A stretch of DNA of 64,000 nucleotides, from assembly GCA_003116975.1 (NCBI GenBank), contig BGKB01000010.1, forward strand, positions 434,001 to 498,000. The letters are read 5' to 3'. Shown here piece by piece: positions 40,090 to 47,553 of this stretch. The notes under the pieces were generated by a model. That model saw only the letters and a list, made by a program, of their open reading frames with translations, ran no database searches and had not been told where the DNA came from. Both the position numbers and the translations under genes were made by a program. This DNA comes from Aurantiochytrium sp. KH105 (taxonomy: Eukaryota > Sar > Bigyra > Thraustochytrida > Thraustochytriidae). Within the stretch, counting starts at the first letter, position 1, and every line of letters starts with the position of its first letter.

Positions 40090-43000
40090 ATGACTTGGGG
40101 TGCGCGGTCATTGGGCAATTTCCGGCGCAGGCGACGACAAGTGTTTGCGACAAGCAACAAGCGACCCTACACGAAACAGCCTCGAGAGCTTGTCCGCCTT
40201 TCCGTGGAAGATCGACGCGCTGGCCGGCGCGAGATCGTGCAAACGCTCATCTTTATTGCAGCAGAGGTGCTAGACATCTTGCTAGACATGTCCAATTTTA
40301 TCTTCTTTATTAATGACTCATCTGCAAGAAGCTACAGAACCTATCGTCGCATGTACATTGCCTGCACCGTGCTAGTAACAACCTTTGCTCTCTACGTTCT
40401 GGTCAAGCATATTACACATCTGCATCACATCCGAGCTGAGATTCTCGTAGGCATTCATGTTGCAAAAGGCAGACGTTCGCTCATGGAACGATCACGCTCG
40501 AGCGAAGTAATGCCCGCAGACACTGTTCGCGAGAGCCTCGAATGCGATGATGGTTCTGATCTCGAGGAGCAAGCGGCAAATGTGTTTCCCGAGACGGCAC
40601 ATTTCCCCAACGAAAATATTCTCGTGGAAAAATCGTCAATGAGCTCGCAAAGTGGAGTGGATAGTTTTGAGGACGCAAACACGAGTCAGCAACGCGTTCT
40701 TGAGCTCGAGCTGGAGCGCTTGCAGCGGAGATCCACTCGAGCAAAGCTCATCGTCATCGGAGCCTTTGCCGAGGATCTGACGACCCTTCTCTTCGCGCTG
40801 TACCGGGTTGGGTTCACAAGCTACATTGTCGACGAAGATTTTGCACGGTGCCTTTTGACAAATACCAGTAGAGCACCAGTGTTGTGCGTCAGCCACCAGC
40901 TCGGCCTCGTGTTGCTGCAACTTTTGGGCAGCAGCTTACTTTTTGCTTTGAAAGTATCTTTTGCAAGGGACTATTACACGCTCCGATCTTTGGCGCGCGA
41001 AATGCAGGACGCACTCAGACGCGAAACGACTCAAGAAAGCAGTACACTCGACCTTTACAAGGATGGTCAAGTCACGACGCGCGAAATTAACAAAGTAGTG
41101 CAAATCCGTAATATTTGCGCTTTCCCGGGCCATTCACGCTACGCTTCCGACTGGCTAATTCTGCAGTTTTTACGTCTTAACCGCGGCGATCAAGTGGCAG
41201 CGGCACAAGCCGTGCAGTCTCTGCTTGCTTGGCGACGTAAACATGGTGCATCGACCATTCGGAGGCAGCTGCTCACGCGTGACATGGCGTGGGATGATAT
41301 TCCAAACCTGAGCAAAATCAACTCTGTTCTTCCCTTTGTGGATGCCTTCAAACTCGATGAGCAAAATGCCCAGCTCGTGCAGTATGCGTATATTGGATCG
41401 CGGGCAGACTACCCGTGTTTGCTTCGGCTCATTCGCGAAGAGGATCTGCTCAAGTGTGCCTTGTACCTGGCCGAACGCTCTTTATTATTGCTGGAAAGCA
41501 TTTCGAATCGAGTAGGGCGCGTCCATGAACTAACAATCCTCTGTGACGCAAGGGGCAGCCCCGATGAGTCCGGTCTGCTTCTCTTCATGCGGATGCTGAA
41601 AAGTGTTTGCGAGTCTCTCAGCCACTACCCGTTGCGACCCAAGCTTATTCTCTGGAAACCAAGTGCCGAACTTGCTGAGCTCGTCCGTGCGTATCCGTCT
41701 GTGCACGTTGTCAACTCAACGAAGATGCTGCGCATTCTGCTCTCTGTAGAATGCATACCCGAGGAGCTTAGTGGTGAGCTACGCTTTGGAAAACAGTCCG
41801 AGATGCTGAGCAAGGTTGACCCGTGGCAGCTACGCCAGTGTAGGTTTGCGCCACTGTCAAAGGTTCTTGGTCACTCCGAGATCGATCTCCACTTTTATCA
41901 TGACGTTTCCTCTGCAGAGGCGAACGCTGTTGTGTCTTTGCGCAGACTCCTCGCCGTGATCGAGAAGCAGGTTCGCAACGGCTCCACCGTGGCCGCGCCA
42001 GCAAGCTCGTACCGGTCTCGGGGCATTATTCGTCGCGGAAACAGCACCACACAAAGATCGTTTGATCATCAGGACATCTCTCTACCTGCGTTGCGAAACC
42101 GGATGAAGACCTTTCGCGCCGAAGGCGGCGCCTTGTACAAGGTCTCTGCAGAAGTTGCCTCGCACCTGATGCTCTTGCGATTCGTCCGCAAGTACATGTC
42201 AGCCGCGGAGCTCAAGCACTACGAGGAAATTCCCAGTCTCCGCTTTGATCCCCATACCTTTACTCGAGCCCCACTCGGGATACTGGCAGCGGCCATTGCG
42301 TACGTAGATACTCTGATTTGGCGGCTCAGATCGAAGCTCGACAGTTTGAATGCACGGATTAAAAGCGAGAAGATGGCACTCTGCGAAAGCTGTCCTCATG
42401 TCACAGCTGTCTGCAACGCAGCAAAGCTTCGTCCTTTAATGGGCTTTGATTCAGAGCACGCCCAGATCTTGGCGTTTTTCGTTGAGGACGCGCATCCCTC
42501 GTGCGATGCGTCACAGAACCCGCTCACTCAAGACATGATATCGTCCGCTTGTGCGGCACTCTTTGAATACTGGCTCATCATTCTGCATGCGGTTTCTGCT
42601 CAAGAAGAACGTGTGGTCTGCGTCCGCGAATTCTCTCACTTGGACAGCTACAGCCGCTGCATTGCGCGGCCGTGGGCTAACTTTCATCAAGTGATGCAAA
42701 GTTTGTGCTCACATTATCCTCTCTGCATTAAATCTGATGGAGTGATGCTTGTTCGAGGGGAAACACGCGGTGCGCATTTCGCATGTCGATTCAAGCGGGC
42801 AGTCTCCATTGTATGGCAGAACACAAATTGGACCGAGCCTGCGAGACCACGCAGGGGCTTGACTCTGGAAGACGCCACCAATCTAGCCAAGACTGTCTCA
42901 CCAACGATGATCCCCAAAGATCTTGGTGGTTCAAGCGAGTTTAAAGATGTGGGCAATGAGTCCCTGGGAACAGCACTGGCAAAGTATACGAGCGCGCTTC

Positions 43001-43299
43001 AACAAGCACTGCCGATTTGGAGCGCCCCGGAAGGTTCTCCAGTGGATCGCTTTGATGGACTTCCGGGAAGGTCCAGTGGACAAGGAGGAGGTCCGCTCGT
43101 GCTGCGCGACTCGGTGAAAATGTACATGCCGATCAAATTGCCGCGCTTCTACACTGACTCGCACATAAACCGAACAGCGCAGTCGCCCGCCGAAAAGTCG
43201 CCACTCGCAATGCTTATGAAAGGTCATACGCTGCAGACGCTCACAGCAACGCAACATCCTCCTAAAGCTGCGAGCGAGAGTGCTCCCGCTCCGTCTTGA
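40090..43299 (+). CDS. membrane-anchored CRAL-TRIO (Sec14-like) protein, possibly with two domains
   Basis: 1069 residues from the ATG at 40090 (MTWGARSLGNFRRRRR). An earlier in-frame ATG at 39757 would add 111 residues that mostly translate a minisatellite, so the later start is preferred. Four hydrophobic helices lie in the first 300 residues (for example EIVQTLIFIAAEVLDILL, MYIACTVLVTTFALYVLV and LGLVLLQLLGSSLLFALKV), with an acidic segment between the pairs. A CRAL-TRIO N helix (LILQFLRLNRGDQVAAAQAV) at about 357 leads into a Sec14-type lipid-binding domain (to about 570; VHELTILCDARG then HYPLRPKLILWKPS). A second, weaker unit is suggested at about 690-930, where YPLCIKSDGVMLVRGE resembles the Sec14 core. 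Sec14 proteins move or present phosphoinositides and other lipids. Membrane anchoring of this type is unusual for the family. Confidence 0.8.
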   Translation: MTWGARSLGNFRRRRRQVFATSNKRPYTKQPRELVRLSVEDRRAGRREIVQTLIFIAAEVLDILLDMSNFIFFINDSSARSYRTYRRMYIACTVLVTTFALYVLVKHITHLHHIRAEILVGIHVAKGRRSLMERSRSSEVMPADTVRESLECDDGSDLEEQAANVFPETAHFPNENILVEKSSMSSQSGVDSFEDANTSQQRVLELELERLQRRSTRAKLIVIGAFAEDLTTLLFALYRVGFTSYIVDEDFARCLLTNTSRAPVLCVSHQLGLVLLQLLGSSLLFALKVSFARDYYTLRSLAREMQDALRRETTQESSTLDLYKDGQVTTREINKVVQIRNICAFPGHSRYASDWLILQFLRLNRGDQVAAAQAVQSLLAWRRKHGASTIRRQLLTRDMAWDDIPNLSKINSVLPFVDAFKLDEQNAQLVQYAYIGSRADYPCLLRLIREEDLLKCALYLAERSLLLLESISNRVGRVHELTILCDARGSPDESGLLLFMRMLKSVCESLSHYPLRPKLILWKPSAELAELVRAYPSVHVVNSTKMLRILLSVECIPEELSGELRFGKQSEMLSKVDPWQLRQCRFAPLSKVLGHSEIDLHFYHDVSSAEANAVVSLRRLLAVIEKQVRNGSTVAAPASSYRSRGIIRRGNSTTQRSFDHQDISLPALRNRMKTFRAEGGALYKVSAEVASHLMLLRFVRKYMSAAELKHYEEIPSLRFDPHTFTRAPLGILAAAIAYVDTLIWRLRSKLDSLNARIKSEKMALCESCPHVTAVCNAAKLRPLMGFDSEHAQILAFFVEDAHPSCDASQNPLTQDMISSACAALFEYWLIILHAVSAQEERVVCVREFSHLDSYSRCIARPWANFHQVMQSLCSHYPLCIKSDGVMLVRGETRGAHFACRFKRAVSIVWQNTNWTEPARPRRGLTLEDATNLAKTVSPTMIPKDLGGSSEFKDVGNESLGTALAKYTSALQQALPIWSAPEGSPVDRFDGLPGRSSGQGGGPLVLRDSVKMYMPIKLPRFYTDSHINRTAQSPAEKSPLAMLMKGHTLQTLTATQHPPKAASESAPAPS

Positions 43300-43546
43300 T
43301 TCTTCATCATCGCCTTGTCGTGTTGTAGTAGAGGGCCTGGGCCTAGTCTAGACGTCAAGAGACGAGATGAAAAAAGAAATGTGCCAATGTCTTGTTCTTG
43401 CCAATTGTTGCTTTGCTTTGTTTCTGGTCAATCATGGTTGCAGCAAACCTGTCAGGCGAGACGCCGCGAGACTCTGCGCGCGGGGGTTTGAGCTGCTGCC
43501 GCCGCCGCCACTGAGAGAGGGGGGCGCGCACGCGGAGGCCGCGAGA

Positions 43547-44971
43547 ATGGGCCGCCGCGGGCGCAAGAACGCGCAGGGCAAGCCCTTTTGCTATTACTGC
43601 GATCGCGAGTTTATTGACGAAAACCAGCTCATCCAGCACCAAAAAGCGCGCCACTTTCGCTGCCTTTCATGCAGTCGCAAGTTCGTCAGCGCGCCAGCAA
43701 TGGGCGTGCACCTTCGGCAGATGCATGGACAGGATTTGGAGACTGTGCCAAATGCACTCCCCGGGCGTGAGTCACCTTCCGTGTCCGTGTCTGGCATGCG
43801 AGGCGTACCGCTTCACGATCCCGAGATCGCAAAGCGCTATCACAACTTTGCCGGCACAGGCGAGGGAACGCAACAACAGCAGCAGCAACAGCCGCAACAA
43901 CATCATCTTCAACAACAACAGCGGCAGCAGCACGGAACTGGCGCTCCGTCTTTGAATGTACCTTCACAAACATTCAATCCCTACCCAGTGCAGCAAGGTG
44001 TGATGATGCCGCCCATGGTTATGGGGGGTCCGCAGATGAGGCAGCCCATGGGCATGGCCCCGCCTATGGGTATGCCTCAGCCTATGGGCATGCCTCTACC
44101 TATGGGTATGCGCCCGCCCATCGGCATCCCTCCACCCATGGGCATACCACCTCCAATGGGAATGCCTCCGCCTATGGGCATGCCTCATCCACCTATGGGC
44201 ATGCAATCTGCAGGAGGCGGGCAGCAAATTGCTTCGGCTGAGCCTCCTCAGTCCCAACAAACGCCACAAGAAACACTGCCAGTATCAGCAACACCCTCGA
44301 ACGTCACCGCCGCATCCGTCCCGGAAAAGAACACAAAGCCTTCTTCGGGTGAGCTGGAACCCGTTCCCGCCGCTGCGGCGGTCGAGGACGCCAAGACCAA
44401 ACTTCTGAAGACCAATGAAAATCAGCCTTCAGCGGTGATGCCTGCCGCTATTGCGGTCCCCGTCGGCGCGTCGACAAGTCTAGCTCCACAAGCATCTGCC
44501 ACAGTACAGACTCTGGCTCCGAGCCCAACTCAGCCACAGCAGGCCGACACTGTACAAGAGTCCAAAGAAGGTGCCGCCCACGACTCATCCTCTGCGAATG
44601 CAGAGAAACCTTACTCGGCGTCGCAGGCTGGTGCTATTGCGACAAGCAAACAATCATCAGGGAATGAAGGTCCAATTCCCACATTCAATGACGCCTTTTC
44701 AGCCTCAAAGCTGGAAAAGGCAAATCCTGGCATGGCCAATCCTTCCGAGTCTACCTTTGGAGACCAACCAGGGCACCAGCATTTGGCGCAAGGACACTAT
44801 CCGAGTGCAAGCGCAAATCACGAGACACCGACCATCACAGCGGCGCGTCAGGGACAGAATGTGGACGTTGATGACGACTTTCTCCATGATGTTCCAGGTC
44901 TCGTTTTTCGACACGAAATGATATCACCGGAAGAGCTTCGTGCACGGGGCTCTCACTACAGCGCGGCTTGA
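43547..44971 (+). CDS. BuGZ/ZNF207 family zinc-finger protein (Bub3-binding)
   Basis: 474 residues from the ATG at 43547 (MGRRGRKNAQGKPFCYYCDR), which matches the family start MGRKKKKQLKPWCWYCNR. An in-frame ATG at 43367 would add 60 unlike residues. Two C2H2 fingers (Cys15-Cys18...His, then CLSC...HLRQMH) are followed by the family phrase VPNALPGRE and a GMRGVPLHD segment. The middle is Gln-rich and has PMGM/PPMGIP repeats (about residues 160-220), like the low-complexity region that drives BuGZ phase separation. The C-terminal GLVFRHEMISPEELRARGSHY matches the GLEBS motif that binds Bub3. BuGZ stabilises Bub3 at kinetochores and helps spindle assembly; the plant relative is SUF4. The presence of fingers, linker and GLEBS makes this a strong call. 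Confidence 0.92.
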   Translation: MGRRGRKNAQGKPFCYYCDREFIDENQLIQHQKARHFRCLSCSRKFVSAPAMGVHLRQMHGQDLETVPNALPGRESPSVSVSGMRGVPLHDPEIAKRYHNFAGTGEGTQQQQQQQPQQHHLQQQQRQQHGTGAPSLNVPSQTFNPYPVQQGVMMPPMVMGGPQMRQPMGMAPPMGMPQPMGMPLPMGMRPPIGIPPPMGIPPPMGMPPPMGMPHPPMGMQSAGGGQQIASAEPPQSQQTPQETLPVSATPSNVTAASVPEKNTKPSSGELEPVPAAAAVEDAKTKLLKTNENQPSAVMPAAIAVPVGASTSLAPQASATVQTLAPSPTQPQQADTVQESKEGAAHDSSSANAEKPYSASQAGAIATSKQSSGNEGPIPTFNDAFSASKLEKANPGMANPSESTFGDQPGHQHLAQGHYPSASANHETPTITAARQGQNVDVDDDFLHDVPGLVFRHEMISPEELRARGSHYSAA

Positions 44972-45414
44972 TGTGCAGGCGTATTTTCACTGTATCCACG
45001 AGCATGATTGAGGGAGGGAAGGCATTGCCCAAAGCAATGCCTTCCCCTTTGCTAATATTGTTCCTGACGATGCGTCTTTCTGCCTTCTCTTGTGGGACAG
45101 CGAGTCGGGGACAATCGAATCATGAATTGACCGAATCAAATGATTGATGATACCAAGGCCTTCTCTTTCGCTCAAGATAAACCGATTTTCCTTTTTCCTG
45201 TTTTTGTGAGTACGTATACATGGTGTGGTGTTTGCTGATGTATGATAGCTTGCTACGTCTGGCAGTGCAGACGAATTCACGGTTCCAAAGGAGTCACGGC
45301 AGACAGATAATATGTGGGCAGCGAAAAATTTCCTTTTTCTCAATTAATGTTGTGCTTTGTGTGGCTATACTAAGAAGAGGAACGAGAACGAAAAGAGAGA
45401 CTATGAGAAAACGG
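44972..45414. other. convergent intergenic region between BuGZ and CFAP77-like genes
   Basis: 443 bp of 3' flank for both genes. It contains the strong hairpin at 45016-45046 and otherwise A/T-richer DNA. No gene is supported. Confidence 0.5.
45016..45046. other. perfect 13-bp inverted repeat (hairpin) in the BuGZ 3' flank
   Basis: GGGAAGGCATTGC (45016-45028), loop CCAAA, then GCAATGCCTTCCC (45034-45046): 13 perfect pairs with a 5-nt loop, 45 nt after the BuGZ stop. In RNA it would be very stable and reads the same from both strands. It could serve transcript termination, 3'-end processing or mRNA stability. Confidence 0.9.
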
Positions 45415-46278
45415 CTACTTGGGAACGGGGAAGTCGATGCGAGGTTTGGCGTTATTGAGAAACTTCTTCATCTTCCAGGCGTCCGCTGGCGCTTCCTTTT
45501 GCTCGCGCTCCGTGCGCGTATGAGAGCTAAGAAGGTCAGATGACTTGGTCGGGCGCGGCTTGGGCAGACGACCCTTGCGGACCTGACCGCTCGTGTCAAC
45601 ATAGGGGGCATCATCTGCGTCTGCTGCAGACTGCGGGAAGATAATGGTGTTGATGTCCTCGCGCTTTCCCTCGCTCTGACTGCTGACACCATAGGTAGCG
45701 TTCGGGTCACGCTTGAAACCGCGGTCCTTCTTGCGACCTTCGATCTTGGGCCGCTGCAGAGAAGGCGCGTCCTTGTTCTTTTGCAAGAACTGATTGACTT
45801 GCTTTGGTGTGACCTGCTTGTTCTTCACTGCAGCCTTATTGACCTTGATGAGGCAGACGCCAGCAGCCTGGCTCTGACTGAGCTTGCCTGGAACCCAGTT
45901 GAGAACCACCTCTCCGGCGCCCTCAGGATCTGCCTGGTTGCGCTGACCATACGAAAAGGTGTGCTCCTTAAGGTTACGGGTGGGCATCTTGACCTTGCCA
46001 ATGACGCGACGAACGAGGAGCTCGTTGTGCTTTTCAAAGTGCCCAGGGCTCATCTCGAGCTTAAACCACGTGTAAAAGAGCTCAAATGGAATACCTTGCG
46101 AGAGGTCGCCGCCCTCGTACAACTCGCGCATTGCACCTTGCACGAGTACGAGACTCTGCGGGTCCGCCCGCAAGTTTACTCCCTGGACGACCTTGTACAA
46201 GTCTTTGAGCATGAGCATACCCGTCTCGGCATCCGCATGCTCGTCAAAGAGCCTTTGCACTGCTTCCTTGGAGAGCAT
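45415..46278 (-). CDS. CFAP77-like flagellar protein with an EF-hand-like N-terminus
   Basis: 287 residues from ATG. Residues 1-95 are helical and resemble an EF-hand-type region (LFDEHADAETGMLMLKDLYKVV). The rest follows the CFAP77 pattern: TFSYGQRNQADPEGAGEVVLNWV (animal DFNYG...GGVPEAIGRW), VNKAAVKNKQVTPKQVNQFL (animal MNRGAVKAGLVTAREN), then NATYGVSSQSEGKREDINTI (animal NMTFGIRARPSTPFFDLL). CFAP77 is a microtubule inner protein near the outer junction of axonemal doublets. If correct, the organism builds motile flagella. The C-terminus is basic, ending RIDFPVPK. The assignment rests on motif order rather than high identity. Confidence 0.68.
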   Translation of the reverse strand: MLSKEAVQRLFDEHADAETGMLMLKDLYKVVQGVNLRADPQSLVLVQGAMRELYEGGDLSQGIPFELFYTWFKLEMSPGHFEKHNELLVRRVIGKVKMPTRNLKEHTFSYGQRNQADPEGAGEVVLNWVPGKLSQSQAAGVCLIKVNKAAVKNKQVTPKQVNQFLQKNKDAPSLQRPKIEGRKKDRGFKRDPNATYGVSSQSEGKREDINTIIFPQSAADADDAPYVDTSGQVRKGRLPKPRPTKSSDLLSSHTRTEREQKEAPADAWKMKKFLNNAKPRIDFPVPK

Positions 46279-47553
46279 CGTGGCTCGTCTTGATCACTCG
46301 AGCGTGTATATTCCTTCTCTCGAAAAGGACCACTTGAGCGGACGGCGAGCGCAGGTCTAGCAGCAGGCAGGCAGGTAGGCAGGCAGGAAGGACGCACCTC
46401 AAGCTATCGCTCTTCGACGAGCTCTCGAGCTTGCGCAAAGGCACGCTGCCAAGTGTCGGAACTGGTCGGTCTCAGCTCGTATTTCTTTCCTACTCTCTCA
46501 ATCCTTTCCTCCTCTGCAAGTAAATCGGGCCGGTGGAAACGAGGCGCACACCTTTTTATCTCGTCTCTCGCGCCGCCACCGCCGCCTTTTTTCTTTTATA
46601 AAGCCAGAAATGTATGTTCAAGTCAACCTCGCGTCTAGCCTTTGATTCTATATTGATCTCTCTTTCTCTCTCTCTTGTCCAGCTCCTCCTGCTCCCCGCT
46701 GCGCGTCTCGCACGCTCCTGCGTCTTTCTCTCGCTCCCCGCGCCGCGCCGCGCGCTCTCGCCTCGCGCGACAGATCCGTTGGCCGGCCTCCGTGCGCCGT
46801 GCAGACTATGGCTTTGGTGTCCCTTATAAGCGACCTTCCAGGTAGAACCTTAAACTTGTATGTGCTAGTGCAAACTGTACCAGTCGCTAAGGGCCGCGCG
46901 AGGCCCGGGTTCGAACCCCGACAACTAACGAGAAATCGCTCGATCGACGCCGAAATGCGTTGCGCAGACCTGGGTCGAGGGCAGCGTGCAATCAAATGCG
47001 CGCCCCTGTTGGCAGCGAGGCCGCTCGCACAATCGGCTGACGCTGACCAGCGAAGGCACTGTCTTCCGACCGCAATTTTTGGAATCGAGGAGCAATCCTC
47101 GGCCCCTCCCCTCCTCCTCTCTCTTCTTTCCTTTCTTTTTGTTCTCATTTCCTTTTTGGTCCATCATCAGCTGCAGGCATGCATGCATGCTTGCTTGCTT
47201 GCTTGCTTGTAGGCGATAATAGACGAACGAGATGCATAGTTCGTTGCCAGCGGATGAATAGATTAGATCGACGCATCGATGGATGAACGAGACGGTCCGA
47301 TAGATGGATTGGCCGATCTCGCGAGCAGTCATATAGCAAAAGAAGGCGGCCACCGGGGTTCTGGGGCTTGCAGAACAAGTGAGTGGCTTCACTGCCACAT
47401 GAAAGACTCCCTTCTCCAGGTTAGGTTGGAGATTGAAAGGGAATGTGCATTTTCTGAGAGAAAATTCATAACATGGATCAAACAAATTTATGCTCGGCCG
47501 ACACAAGACATCCCTCGTAGTATTCTGTGGATGAAAGAAGAGCTCTGTCCCTC
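46279..47553. other. intergenic: upstream of CFAP77-like, downstream of the IQ-motif gene
   Basis: 1.27 kb with no supported protein gene. A TATA-like element (CTTTATAAAAG on the minus strand) lies at about 46593-46603, 320 bp upstream of the CFAP77-like ATG. A tRNA-like fragment lies at 46878-46929. Short GCTT/GCAT repeats occur at 47176-47208. Confidence 0.45.
46878..46929 (+). pseudogene. tRNA-like fragment (D-arm-like and T-arm, no anticodon arm)
   Basis: Contains a consensus pol III B box, GGGTTCGAACCCC (T-loop TTCGAAC, with four of five T-stem pairs). Just upstream is ACCAGTCGCTAAGGGCCGCGCGA, which resembles the D-arm of a Ser/Leu-type tRNA. No matching 5' acceptor strand and no anticodon arm can be found, so this is at most an internally deleted tRNA relic. 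Confidence 0.25.

Noticed and set aside
46861-46929. Complete tRNA gene
   Set aside because: Only the T-arm and a D-like arm can be drawn; no acceptor pairing or anticodon arm exists.
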